Origin: an uncultured Candidatus Entotheonella sp.
Lineage (GTDB): Bacteria > Tectomicrobia > Entotheonellia > Entotheonellales > Entotheonellaceae
NCBI GenBank assembly: GCA_951828535.1
Contig: OX639990.1
Location: forward strand, 3,025,300-3,089,299
Reading direction: 5' to 3'
DNA: 64,000 bases
Position numbers and translations under genes: made by a program. Below the pieces are notes generated by a model, which worked only from the letters and a program-made list of their open reading frames with translations, was not told where the DNA came from and ran no database searches. Below, piece after piece: positions 43,700 to 52,481 of the stretch. Position 1 is the first letter of the stretch. Each line of letters opens with the position of its first letter.

Positions 43700-45949
43700 G
43701 TGCCATCCGGTCCACCCAGCACGGCGGCTGAAGGCGGGCAACCCCTGGCCGCCCGCATGCGTCCGCGCACCCTGCAGGAGTTCATCGGCCAAGACCACAT
43801 CGTCGGCCCCGGCCGCCTGCTGCGCCGCGCCATTGAGGCGGACCAGCTCTCCTCCCTGATTTTCTACGGCCCCCCCGGAACCGGCAAAACCACCCTGGCG
43901 ATGGTGATTGCCAACACCACCCGCAGCCACTTCCTCACCATCAACGCGGTGCTGGCTGGCGTCGCCGACATTCGCAACGCCATCAGCGAGGCGAGGCGGC
44001 GCGCGGAGGGCTTGCGACAGCGCACCATCCTGTTCGTCGACGAAGTGCATCGGTTCAACAAGGCGCAACAGGACGCCCTGCTGCCGCACGTCGAAAACGG
44101 CACCATCATCCTGATCGGCGCCACCACCGAGAACCCGTATTTCGCGGTCAACCGCGCCCTGACTAGCCGCAGCCGTATCTTCCAGTTGCGTTCGCTGGAC
44201 GCCGCCGACCTGCACGCCATTGCCGAGCAGGCGCTGCGCGACCCGGCGCGCGGCTACGGCGGGCGCTGCGTCGACGTGCAGGCGGACGCCATGGCGCACC
44301 TGGTGCGGGTGGCAAACGGCGATGCGCGCGGCGTCCTCAACGCGCTGGAACTGGCGGCCGAGACCACCCCGCCGCAGGCCGACGGGCGCGTCGTGATCGA
44401 CATGCAGGTGGCCGAGGAGAGCATCCAGCAGCGTGCCGTGCTGTACGACAAGGAAGGCGACTACCACTACGACACCATTTCGGCGTTCATCAAGTCGCTG
44501 CGCGGCTCGGACCCCGACGCAGCGATGTATTGGCTGGCCAAGATGGTGTACGCCGGCGAGGACCCGCGCTTTCTGTTTCGCCGCATGCTCATTTTTGCCA
44601 GCGAGGACGTTGGGCTTGCCGACCCGCACGCGGTGACGGTGACCCTGAGTTGCGCCACCGCGTTCGACCGCGTCGGGTTGCCCGAAGGCCGCTTTCCCCT
44701 GGCGCAGGCGGCGCTCTACCTGGCAACGGCGCCGAAGTCCAACTCGATCTTTGCCTTCTTCGACGCGCTGGGCGTGATCGAGAACGAGCGCGAGGGCGAC
44801 GTGCCCGCCCATCTCAAGGATGCCAGCCGCGACGCCAAGCAATTCGGGCACGGCGAGGGGTATCTCTACCCGCACGCTTACCGCGATCATTGGGTGGCAC
44901 AGCAGTACCTGCCCACCCACATGCAGGGCAAGGTGTTTTACGAGCCTGGCGCTCTGGGCTACGAGCAAGGCATCCGCCAGCAGGTGGTGGGCCACCGCGA
45001 GGCGCAGCTCGAGGCCATGCTGGACATCGACGGTGAGGCCGCGGGTGAGGTGTTCACCTACAGCGACGGCGGGGGCGCCCACGACCGCTGGCTGCAACGC
45101 ACGGTCAGCCGTGTCGGGCAGCATCTCGGCGCGCTGCGCGACCGTGTGCTGGACGCGGCCGCCCTGCAGCGCCACAGCCTGGTGCTGGACGCCCATGCCA
45201 ACACCGGCCTGCTGACCTGGGAAGCCTTGCGGCGTGCCCCCGAGGGCGGCGTCTGGTCCCTGGCGCACGACGGGCGCAGCGCCGAGGCCGTGCGGCAACA
45301 GGCCGCGCGACTCCCGGAGTTGCAGCGTCCGCGGCTGCTGGTCGGCGGCGCTCAGGATTTACTGGCACTGCTCAAGGCATGTGGGGATGAGGCGGTGCGG
45401 TTCGACGCGGTGGTGGGCCGCAACGTCTTGAGCGGGCACGCGGATAAAACCAGTGTGTGCGCCGTGCTGTGCGCCTGCCTGCGGGACACGGGGCGGCTGT
45501 GCCTGGCCGAGGTCGTGCCGCGGCGTGCGCAGCGCCTCTCGGCGTTGGTCGATCCGGCGACTCTGGGGGAGGATCTGGTTGCCCGCTTACAGGCAGCCGA
45601 GGATGCCCTGTACCAAGCGGACGACGATCCCCTGGTCAACTGGGACGCACCGGATCTGGAAGCGGTTTTACGCGCGGCCGGATTCGAGTTGTGGACGCCG
45701 TTGAGTGTTGAGACACAGGACGAGGAGCGCCGCATCACCGGGGATGCGCTGGCGCGCTGGTTCGACGCCCAAGCCGGCCCGGTAAATCGACGCCCGTCCT
45801 ACGCCCAGCATTTGCTGAAGTGTCTAAGCGCGGGCGAAGTTGCCCGCGTCGAGGCGTGTTACCGCCAGCAACTGCGCGATCAGATCGTGCCGTGGCGCAC
45901 GTCGTGGGTGTACGTGACGGCCACACCCGTTCCCCTGACCCTGACTTGA
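43700..45949 (+). CDS. rarA: RarA/MgsA ATPase fused to a methyltransferase-like domain
   Basis: 749 residues from GTG 43700, seven bases after GAAGAGGAG; a longer frame from 43607 adds a leader without homology. Residues 1-440 are RarA: RMRPRTLQEFIGQDH, Walker A YGPPGTGKTT (near 57-64), Walker B ILFVDEVHRF, sensor ATTENPYF, then the tetramerisation part. The last ~300 residues contain a Rossmann-type methyltransferase pattern: LVLDAHANTGLLTWEAL, an acidic strand end, FDAVVGRNVLSG and RLCLAEVVPRR. Ordinary RarA is ~450 residues. RarA acts at stalled forks. The second domain's activity is unknown. Confidence 0.85.
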   Translation: MPSGPPSTAAEGGQPLAARMRPRTLQEFIGQDHIVGPGRLLRRAIEADQLSSLIFYGPPGTGKTTLAMVIANTTRSHFLTINAVLAGVADIRNAISEARRRAEGLRQRTILFVDEVHRFNKAQQDALLPHVENGTIILIGATTENPYFAVNRALTSRSRIFQLRSLDAADLHAIAEQALRDPARGYGGRCVDVQADAMAHLVRVANGDARGVLNALELAAETTPPQADGRVVIDMQVAEESIQQRAVLYDKEGDYHYDTISAFIKSLRGSDPDAAMYWLAKMVYAGEDPRFLFRRMLIFASEDVGLADPHAVTVTLSCATAFDRVGLPEGRFPLAQAALYLATAPKSNSIFAFFDALGVIENEREGDVPAHLKDASRDAKQFGHGEGYLYPHAYRDHWVAQQYLPTHMQGKVFYEPGALGYEQGIRQQVVGHREAQLEAMLDIDGEAAGEVFTYSDGGGAHDRWLQRTVSRVGQHLGALRDRVLDAAALQRHSLVLDAHANTGLLTWEALRRAPEGGVWSLAHDGRSAEAVRQQAARLPELQRPRLLVGGAQDLLALLKACGDEAVRFDAVVGRNVLSGHADKTSVCAVLCACLRDTGRLCLAEVVPRRAQRLSALVDPATLGEDLVARLQAAEDALYQADDDPLVNWDAPDLEAVLRAAGFELWTPLSVETQDEERRITGDALARWFDAQAGPVNRRPSYAQHLLKCLSAGEVARVEACYRQQLRDQIVPWRTSWVYVTATPVPLTLT

Positions 45950-45965
45950 TTTCGCGAGAGGACGT

Positions 45966-46922
45966 ATGGCGACCCTTGAAATGCAGACGTGCAGCGGCCA
46001 CCGGCACCAGATGGATGGTGTAATCCCCGAACCTGAATTGTTGCGGCAGAACGGCGACCCGGCGGCGTGCGAGCGCCGCATGCTGACCATCCACGCCCAC
46101 CCTGACGACGAAGCCTCCAAGGGCGGCGGCAGCGCGGCGCGTTATGCCGCGGAGGGCGTCGGCGTGGTGCTCGTCTGCTGCACCGGCGGGGAGGCCGGCA
46201 GCATACTCAACCCGGCGCTCGATCAGCCGGAGGTCAAGGAAAACCTGACGGAGGTGCGGCGCCGGGAACTGATCGAAGCGACGACCCACCTGGGCTACGG
46301 ACGCGTGTGGATGCTCGGCTACCGGGACTCCAACATGCCGGCCAGCAACGACCCGGGCACCTTTGCGGCGGCGCCGCTCGACGAAACGGTGCGCGCCCTG
46401 GTCCGCCTCATCCGCCGCGAGCGGCCGCACGTCGTGGTGACCTACCCCGCCAACCAGCGCGGCTACCGGCATCCGGATCACCTGCGGGTGCACGACGCCA
46501 CCATGCCCGCCTACAAGGCCGCTCGCGATCCGGCGTTTCACCCCGAATTGGGCGAGCCGTGGGCGCCGCTGAAGCTCTACTACGTCGTGTGGTCGCGCGC
46601 CAGCCTGGTGGCCCGCCACAAGGCGTTCGTGCAGCATGGCCTGAAGTCGCCGTTCAAACCCGAGCGCTGGAAGCGGCGCCGTTCCATGGATCACTTCCTG
46701 ACCACCAAGGTGTTCATCGGCAATCACTGGGAACAGACCCGCAGCGCCCTGCGCGCCCACGCCACGCAGGTCGATCCCAAGTCGCCGTTCTGGTTCGGCC
46801 TGCCGCCGGAGGTGGACTGCACTGCCTATCCTTACGACGACTACATCCTGGCCCGCAGCGCGGTGCCGACGAAGCTGCCGGAGGACGACCTCTTTGCCGG
46901 CATCGTTGGCGACGACGTGTAA
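45966..46922 (+). CDS. PIG-L/LmbE-family deacetylase, Mca-like
   Basis: 318 residues from ATG 45966 after GAGAGGA; an inner Met39 begins the conserved domain. Zinc ligands are His45 and Asp48 in HAHPDDEASKGGG and His172 in HPDHLRVHD. CCTGGEAGSILNPAL is very close to mycothiol S-conjugate amidase (Mca) of Actinobacteria, where it cleaves mercapturic-type conjugates. A Gram-negative without known mycothiol may use another thiol or amide. It starts 16 bases after the RarA fusion. Confidence 0.85.
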   Translation: MATLEMQTCSGHRHQMDGVIPEPELLRQNGDPAACERRMLTIHAHPDDEASKGGGSAARYAAEGVGVVLVCCTGGEAGSILNPALDQPEVKENLTEVRRRELIEATTHLGYGRVWMLGYRDSNMPASNDPGTFAAAPLDETVRALVRLIRRERPHVVVTYPANQRGYRHPDHLRVHDATMPAYKAARDPAFHPELGEPWAPLKLYYVVWSRASLVARHKAFVQHGLKSPFKPERWKRRRSMDHFLTTKVFIGNHWEQTRSALRAHATQVDPKSPFWFGLPPEVDCTAYPYDDYILARSAVPTKLPEDDLFAGIVGDDV

Positions 46923-46936
46923 CGCTGGGCTTGACG

Positions 46937-47590
46937 TTAGCGGGGCGAGTACGCCGTCGGGCGCAGGATGCAATGCTGGCTGGCGCGCACCAGGGCGCCA
47001 TCGGCCTCCGAGTCCGCCCGCGCCTTTTGCCAGTCCGGGTCGGCCTGGAACGCCGCGAAACTCTTCTCACGCGACCCGAGGTCCGGGTGGCCCAGCAGGT
47101 AGACCAGGCGGTTGCTGGTGCCCACGTCCTCGACCCAGTAGGCGACGTTGGCGATGCCGTGTTTCTCGAACAGCTTCATGGTGTGGTTGGCGAAGCGGTC
47201 GTTCAGGTTCGGCAGCTTGCCGGGCATGGCGTCGTAAACGCGCAGTTCCTGCACAGCGGTGTCGATGCGCGGCTCCGGCGAGTACGGCGTCAGCCGCATG
47301 AAGCTGTTCACGACCTGCGCCACGATGGGGCCGTCGGCTTCCGTCTGCGAGCGCACCTGCTGCCAGTCTGGGTTGGCCTGGAAGGCGGCCCACTTGGCCT
47401 CACGGTCGGCCATGCTGTCGAACGTCAGGATGTACGTCAGCCGGTTGCTGATGCCGATTTCGTCAGTCCAGAATCCCAGCATGCCGATGCCGTGTTTGCG
47501 GAAAAACCCCATGGTGTGGTCGGCGAAGCGTGCGTTCAGGGCCGCCAAGCGGCCCGGCACGGTGTAGTAGACACGTGATTCGTAGAGCAT
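46937..47590 (-). CDS. Double-domain NIPSNAP family protein
   Basis: 217 residues made of two related ~105-residue halves: YESRVYYTVPGRLAALNARF and ELRVYDAMPGKLPNLNDRF. Each is followed by HTMxxFxKHGI and a W..D..GxSNRL segment. This is a tandem NIPSNAP (dimeric ferredoxin-like barrel) protein. Bacterial members have no established reaction. It is convergent with the deacetylase gene. Confidence 0.88.
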   Translation of the reverse strand: MLYESRVYYTVPGRLAALNARFADHTMGFFRKHGIGMLGFWTDEIGISNRLTYILTFDSMADREAKWAAFQANPDWQQVRSQTEADGPIVAQVVNSFMRLTPYSPEPRIDTAVQELRVYDAMPGKLPNLNDRFANHTMKLFEKHGIANVAYWVEDVGTSNRLVYLLGHPDLGSREKSFAAFQADPDWQKARADSEADGALVRASQHCILRPTAYSPR

Positions 47591-47738
47591 GATGTCTCCT
47601 CTCAGGGAAATGACGTGTGGCTGACAAGCTGGTGTGAGCCGCCTGTTTTGCGGCGCGGCGGTTCATCATATACTCAGGTCTGCACCTTTGGAAGCGCCGC
47701 AAGGCGCCTATGAAACTACCAACGAAGGGAGTCTGAAC

Positions 47739-48227
47739 GTGCACAGGCAATTGCAAGGAAAGCTGCTTTGGGCGGTAAGTCTGCTGGTTTCAGGAACCCT
47801 CGCCATGCTGTGGCCCATCAGCTCAGCAGTCGGGCAGCCCGAGACGATCGAGGTGCGAGTGGAGACCGGCAGTCAGGATGGGCACCTGCGGTTCGTACCG
47901 GACAAGCTCCGGTTCCAGCGCGGCAAGTATTACAAGCTGGTCATCCACAACCCCAGTTCGATGGCGCATTACTTCACCTCGGACGGCTTGGCGACACGGG
48001 TCTTCACGCGCAAAGTGGAATTCATCGACGGCAGCGGCAGCACGGTGGCGGAGGTGCACGGCGACATCCGCGATATGGAATTGCTCCCCGGTGCCACCCT
48101 CGCCTGGTACTTCTATCCGATGACCAAGGGCAAGGGACTGCGCCTCTACTGCCATAAGGAGGGCCATACCGAGGCGGGCATGGTTGGCGAGATCGAGATT
48201 TTCGGGCCGCCGCCGTTCTCGAATTAA
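47739..48227 (+). CDS. Secreted cupredoxin-domain protein
   Basis: 162 residues from GTG 47739, eight bases after AAGGGA; this start gives a proper signal peptide (LLWAVSLLVSGTLAML, cut near 30). The mature domain has a type 1 copper pattern: His77 in MAHYFTS, then Cys138, His143 and Met148 in YCHKEGHTEAGM. It is likely a periplasmic electron carrier or copper-binding protein. No obvious redox partner is adjacent. Confidence 0.75.
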   Translation: MHRQLQGKLLWAVSLLVSGTLAMLWPISSAVGQPETIEVRVETGSQDGHLRFVPDKLRFQRGKYYKLVIHNPSSMAHYFTSDGLATRVFTRKVEFIDGSGSTVAEVHGDIRDMELLPGATLAWYFYPMTKGKGLRLYCHKEGHTEAGMVGEIEIFGPPPFSN

Positions 48228-48266
48228 ACCAAGCTGACCCACACGACGCCAATAAAGGAGGGCACG

Positions 48267-49049
48267 ATGAGACTGGACGGCAGAATCGGCGTGGTGACGG
48301 CAGCGGGCTCCGGCATGGGGCGCGCCGGGGCGTTGCGCTTTGCTCGGGAGGGGGCGTCCGTCGGCGTTGTGGACGTTAATGCCGAGGCCGTTGAGCGCGT
48401 GGTAACGGAGATCGTCGAGGCGGGCGGGCGCGCCACGGGGATTGTTGCGGACCTGCGCCAGGACGATGACGCCCGCCGCATTATCGACGAGACCGCCGAC
48501 GTCTTTGGCGGGCTCGATTTCGTGTGGAACCATGTCGGCCATCCTGGGCCGGCCGCGGTGGAAGGGGTGGATTGGGCGGCTTACGAATTGGCCATGGACC
48601 TCAACGTGCGTACGGTGATCGTGACGACGGAAGCCGCCATTCCCCGGCTCAGGGAGCGGGGCGGCGGCGCCCTCCTGTTCACCGCCTCGGTGTCCGGGCT
48701 CATAGGCTCGCGCATGAGTCCGATTTATTCAGCCGCCAAATTCGGCGTCAACGGATTCATGAAAGCGCTCGCACTGCGCTTGGCACCCGATAACATCCGG
48801 GTGAACTCCATCTGCCCCGGCCCTATCGACACGCCCATGCTGCGCGTCTTCGTCAAACGGCCGGACCAGAAGGGAACGGAGGACGTCGACGTTGAGGACC
48901 TGATCTACCAGCGCCAAAGCCGGGTTCCCATGGGCCGCCCCGGCAAGCCGGAGGAAATTGCCAACGCGGCCCTCTTTCTGCTGTCGGACGAGGCATCGTT
49001 CGTAACCGGGGTGGCGCTGCCGGTCGACGGCGGCGCGACGGCAGGGTAG
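48267..49049 (+). CDS. Short-chain dehydrogenase/reductase (SDR)
   Basis: 260 residues. AAGSGMGRAGAL is the cofactor loop, with Asp in VVDVNAEA suggesting NAD(H). Catalytic YSAAKFGVNGF is present, and ICPGPIDTPM and VTGVALPVDGGA complete the classical pattern. Substrate unknown. Ends seven bases from the convergent formyltransferase-like gene. Confidence 0.88.
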   Translation: MRLDGRIGVVTAAGSGMGRAGALRFAREGASVGVVDVNAEAVERVVTEIVEAGGRATGIVADLRQDDDARRIIDETADVFGGLDFVWNHVGHPGPAAVEGVDWAAYELAMDLNVRTVIVTTEAAIPRLRERGGGALLFTASVSGLIGSRMSPIYSAAKFGVNGFMKALALRLAPDNIRVNSICPGPIDTPMLRVFVKRPDQKGTEDVDVEDLIYQRQSRVPMGRPGKPEEIANAALFLLSDEASFVTGVALPVDGGATAG

Positions 49050-49056
49050 CTGTTTC

Positions 49057-49980
49057 TCAACTACCGCCCAGTCGGGCGCCGGGGAGCAGTCCGGCTTCCT
49101 GGGCAAAGGCGGCGGCGGCCATTTTCTTGCCGCCGGCGGGCCTGACGCGCTGGATGGCAAGGTAGCCGCCTAAGGCGGCAACGGTGATGCCGTTTTCGTC
49201 CACGGCGGTCACTTCGCCGGGATGGCTGGCGGATGTGCCGGGGAGTTTGCCGGCATCGTAGATCTGTACCTCCTGGCCGGCGTGCGTGCTCCAGGCGCCG
49301 GGCTGCGGGTCGGCGCCGCGGATGAGATTCCAAACCGCGTCGAGGGGCTGGCTCCAGTCGATCTCGACCTGCTCCTTGCGGCACCAGCCTTCGTAGGTGG
49401 CGTCCGTCTCGTTCTGCGGAATTTTGGGCGCCGTGCCATCCCGGACCTGATCCACCGCTTCCAGCATCGCCTCCACCCCCAGGGGGTAAAGCTGGTCGAA
49501 ATAGAGGCTTCCCAGTGTATCCGTATCGGCGATATCGACGGTCTTCTGCAGCAGGATTGGCCCCGTATCAAGCCCGTTGTCCGGCCAGAAAATCGTCAGG
49601 CCCGTCTGCTTCTCGCCCCAGATGATCGGCCAGTTGATCGAACTCGGCCCGCGGTGGCGCGGCAGCAGCGACGGGTGGTACTGAATGGTGCCGAGGCGCG
49701 GCAGATTCAACACCTCTTCGGGGACGAACAGCGTCACGTAGGCCATCACGCACAGGTCGCTTTCCAGGGCTGCAAAGGTGTCCCGCACTTCCGGCTTGCG
49801 GTACGACTTGGGCTGGTACACCGGCAAGTTGTGGCTCTCAGCGGTTTCCTGCAACGGATCGACGCGCCCACCGGGGGCAGCCGGGGCGCAGAACACGCCA
49901 ACGACGTCCTCGCCGCGGTTCAGCAGCGCTTCCAGAATGCTTTTGCCGAAGGCTTGTTGACCGTGGACAACGATTCGCAT
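49057..49980 (-). CDS. Formyltransferase/10-formyl-THF hydrolase-like protein (ALDH1L N-domain type)
   Basis: 307 residues. The hydrolase/formyltransferase fold carries His102 in YHPSLLPRHRG and Asp138 in DNGLDTGPILLQK. GQQAFGKSILEAL, VVGVF, DPL, SINW, GTAPKIPQNETDATYEG and IRGADPQPGAW resemble the N-terminal domain of 10-formyltetrahydrofolate dehydrogenase (ALDH1L) more than methionyl-tRNA formyltransferase. Here it stands alone, without acyl-carrier or aldehyde dehydrogenase domains, and has a C-terminal OB-like end. Likely use: 10-formyl-THF hydrolysis or formyl transfer to an unknown acceptor. Confidence 0.8.
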   Translation of the reverse strand: MRIVVHGQQAFGKSILEALLNRGEDVVGVFCAPAAPGGRVDPLQETAESHNLPVYQPKSYRKPEVRDTFAALESDLCVMAYVTLFVPEEVLNLPRLGTIQYHPSLLPRHRGPSSINWPIIWGEKQTGLTIFWPDNGLDTGPILLQKTVDIADTDTLGSLYFDQLYPLGVEAMLEAVDQVRDGTAPKIPQNETDATYEGWCRKEQVEIDWSQPLDAVWNLIRGADPQPGAWSTHAGQEVQIYDAGKLPGTSASHPGEVTAVDENGITVAALGGYLAIQRVRPAGGKKMAAAAFAQEAGLLPGARLGGS

Positions 49981-50019
49981 GTCATTTTCTCCTCAAGAGG
50001 CGATGCGGGTACAAAGGTG

Positions 50020-50781
50020 CTATTGACTCCATGTAATGCCGACCGGGCAGTGGTCCGATCCGTATACGTCCGACAGGATCGAGGCGGACTCCAGGCGAGG
50101 CAGCAGGGCGGCAGATATCATGACGTAATCGATGCGCCAGCCGACATTGCGTTCACGCGCGCCGCCCATCTGCCGCCACCAAGTGTATTGGTGACGCTCG
50201 TCGGGGTGCAGGCGGCGAAACGTGTCGATGAAGCCCGCGCTGACGAAGCCCTCAAAGCCGCTGCGCTCCTCCCGAGTATAGCCGTGATGGCCCTCGTTTT
50301 CCTTGGGCCGGGCGAGGTCGATCTCGGTGTGCGCGACGTTGAAATCGCCGCTGAATACGACCGGCTTGTGCTTATCCAGACCCTTCAAATGGGCGAGAAA
50401 GGCGTGGTCCCACTCCTGGCGCTCATCCAGGCGGCTCAGGTCGCGCTTGGAGTTGGGCACGTACACCGAGACGACGTAGAAGTCGTTGAACTCCGCGGCG
50501 ACCAGGCGCCCCTCGCTGTCGAAGGATGCCACACCGATGCCGTAGCTCACGGACACCGGCTCGCGCTTGGAAAAAATCGCCGTGCCGGCGTAGCCTTTCT
50601 TTTCGGCGCTGTGCCAGTACTGGTAGGGGTGGGATGGCAGCTCGAGCTCCACCTGTTGCGGGTGCGCCTTGGTTTCCTGCAGGCAGATGACGTCCGGGTC
50701 GTGGTCCGCCACGAACGGCAGGAAAAGGTTTTTGCGCAGCACCGCGCGGATGCCGTTCACGTTCCACGAAATCAGCTTCAT
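50020..50781 (-). CDS. xthA: Exodeoxyribonuclease III / AP endonuclease
   Basis: 253 residues. SWNVNGIRAV gives Asn7, CLQETKA holds the metal-binding Glu, SGDFNVAHTEIDL holds the catalytic Asp/Asn, and GSDHCPVGI ends with Asp/His. All active-site residues of the EEP family are present. It incises abasic sites and removes blocked 3' ends. It is placed downstream of a divergent MFS gene and upstream, on the same strand, of the formyltransferase-like gene. Confidence 0.95.
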   Translation of the reverse strand: MKLISWNVNGIRAVLRKNLFLPFVADHDPDVICLQETKAHPQQVELELPSHPYQYWHSAEKKGYAGTAIFSKREPVSVSYGIGVASFDSEGRLVAAEFNDFYVVSVYVPNSKRDLSRLDERQEWDHAFLAHLKGLDKHKPVVFSGDFNVAHTEIDLARPKENEGHHGYTREERSGFEGFVSAGFIDTFRRLHPDERHQYTWWRQMGGARERNVGWRIDYVMISAALLPRLESASILSDVYGSDHCPVGITWSQ

Positions 50782-51005
50782 CGAGAAACTCCAGGAGGGA
50801 TGCCCCGGCCTCGCACAAGGCAGCCTGTTGGCTTTCGGATTGGATCAGAGGATTGTAAGGGGTGTGCGCCGGGGCGGTCAAATGGCGCCGGTATCGTCGT
50901 TTGACGGGCGCGCTGCGGCCCTGTATGCTCGCTCTCTGCGCCACGGGCGAATGACGGTTCCACACCGCCAACGCCGCAGCCCGCTGTGAACATAGGATAA
51001 TGTGA

Positions 51006-52319
51006 ATGGCACCCCAGATTGCCCCCACCGGGCGGCTCTTCTTTGGCTGGATCGTCCTGGCCGCCTGCTTTCTCATCACCTTTCTGACCTCCGGCGCCAT
51101 GATGGCCTTCGGCGTGTTCATCAACCCGATGGCCGACGACATGGGCTGGTCGCACAGCGCCCTGTCGTTCACCTACGCCATCTCGTCCATCGTCAGCGGC
51201 CTCGGCATCCTGGGGGTCGGATCGCTGATGCACACCCACAGCGTGCGCAAGTTGCTGCTGCTCGGCACCCTGATTCACGGCATCGGCCTGTACGCCACCA
51301 GCACCGTGACCACGGTGGAAGGTTTCTACTTCTGGTACGGCCTGGTGACCTCGGTGGGCCGCAGCGCCTTCATGATCTCCACCGCCGCCCTGATCACCCG
51401 CTGGTTCGAAAAGCGCCAAGGCTTCGCGATGGGCCTGACAATGGCCGGCAACGGCTTGGGGCCGTTCATCTTCTCGCCCCTGGTTACTTGGGTGATTGTG
51501 CGCTGGGACTGGCAAACGGCGTTTGTGATGCTGAGCGTCACCGTGACGGCTGCATCGGTGCTGGGCTGCCTGTTCATTCGCAACTATCCGCACGAGATGG
51601 GCCTGGTGCCCTACGGCGCTGACCCGGACGCCGCGCCAGCGACGCCAACTGCCAGCAAGCGCCCCGCCCGTTCGGTGGGCTCGGTGTGGCGCGACATCCT
51701 GCATATGGAGGGCTTCTGGACCCTCGCCGCCATCAACTTCTTCTGCTGCATGTGCCACTCCGTGCCGCTGGTGCACATCGTCGTGTTCGCCCAGCACGCT
51801 GGCCTCTCCGCCTTTGCCTCCGCCTGGGTGCTGGCCCTCATGTCACTGTCGGCGGTGGCCGGGCGGGTGGCCTGGGGCGTTTTCGCCGACCGCCATGGCG
51901 CCCGCCTGACCCTCATTTTCACCCTGTTCATCCAAGGCACCCTGGTGCTGTGGCTGGTCAACGCCGAGGACCCGGCGATTTTCTTCCTGTACGCGGTGTT
52001 CTGGGGCTTCGGCTATGGCGGCGTGAACACGCAATACGGCGTGGTGGCGCGCGAAATATACGGGTCGCGCGGCTTCGGGCCGGGCTATTCGGGCCAGATG
52101 TGCTTTGCGATGGTGGGCATGGCCGCCGGCGGCTTCCTCGGCGGTTATCTCTACGATATCTCGAACGGCTACGCCGTCTCCTGGATGATCAGCTTCGCCG
52201 CCGGGCTGGTGTCGGCGCTGCTGGCCATGGACCTGATGGCGCAGAACGAAAAAGCCCAGGCCGCGGCGTCTGCACCAGTCGTCGAAACTCCCTCTCCCCT
52301 CCGCACGACCCAAGCCTGA
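51006..52319 (+). CDS. MFS transporter, monocarboxylate/OFA-like
   Basis: 437 residues, 12 predicted membrane segments with a loop near residues 195-225. FGWIVLAACFLITF and GLTMAGNGLGPFIFSPL are typical of MCT/OFA-type carriers for monocarboxylates. It lies directly upstream of the benzoate genes on the same strand (162 bases). An aromatic-acid uptake role is possible but unproven. Confidence 0.8.
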   Translation: MAPQIAPTGRLFFGWIVLAACFLITFLTSGAMMAFGVFINPMADDMGWSHSALSFTYAISSIVSGLGILGVGSLMHTHSVRKLLLLGTLIHGIGLYATSTVTTVEGFYFWYGLVTSVGRSAFMISTAALITRWFEKRQGFAMGLTMAGNGLGPFIFSPLVTWVIVRWDWQTAFVMLSVTVTAASVLGCLFIRNYPHEMGLVPYGADPDAAPATPTASKRPARSVGSVWRDILHMEGFWTLAAINFFCCMCHSVPLVHIVVFAQHAGLSAFASAWVLALMSLSAVAGRVAWGVFADRHGARLTLIFTLFIQGTLVLWLVNAEDPAIFFLYAVFWGFGYGGVNTQYGVVAREIYGSRGFGPGYSGQMCFAMVGMAAGGFLGGYLYDISNGYAVSWMISFAAGLVSALLAMDLMAQNEKAQAAASAPVVETPSPLRTTQA

Positions 52320-52481
52320 AATATTTCAAAATAACGACACGCTGTTTTTGGTCCTCTTGGCTGATCGGGTGGTAACATGGGCTTGCGCACGTGCCCCTGC
52401 TCATCGGGGAGACCGGTTGGGCAGGGTTTTCTCGGGTTCATAGACGAATTGCGTTCAGCATGAGAAAGGGACCTTGAAGTA

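Noticed and set aside
43637-45298. 553-codon minus-strand open frame
   Set aside because: Antisense to the RarA fusion; no recognisable domain.
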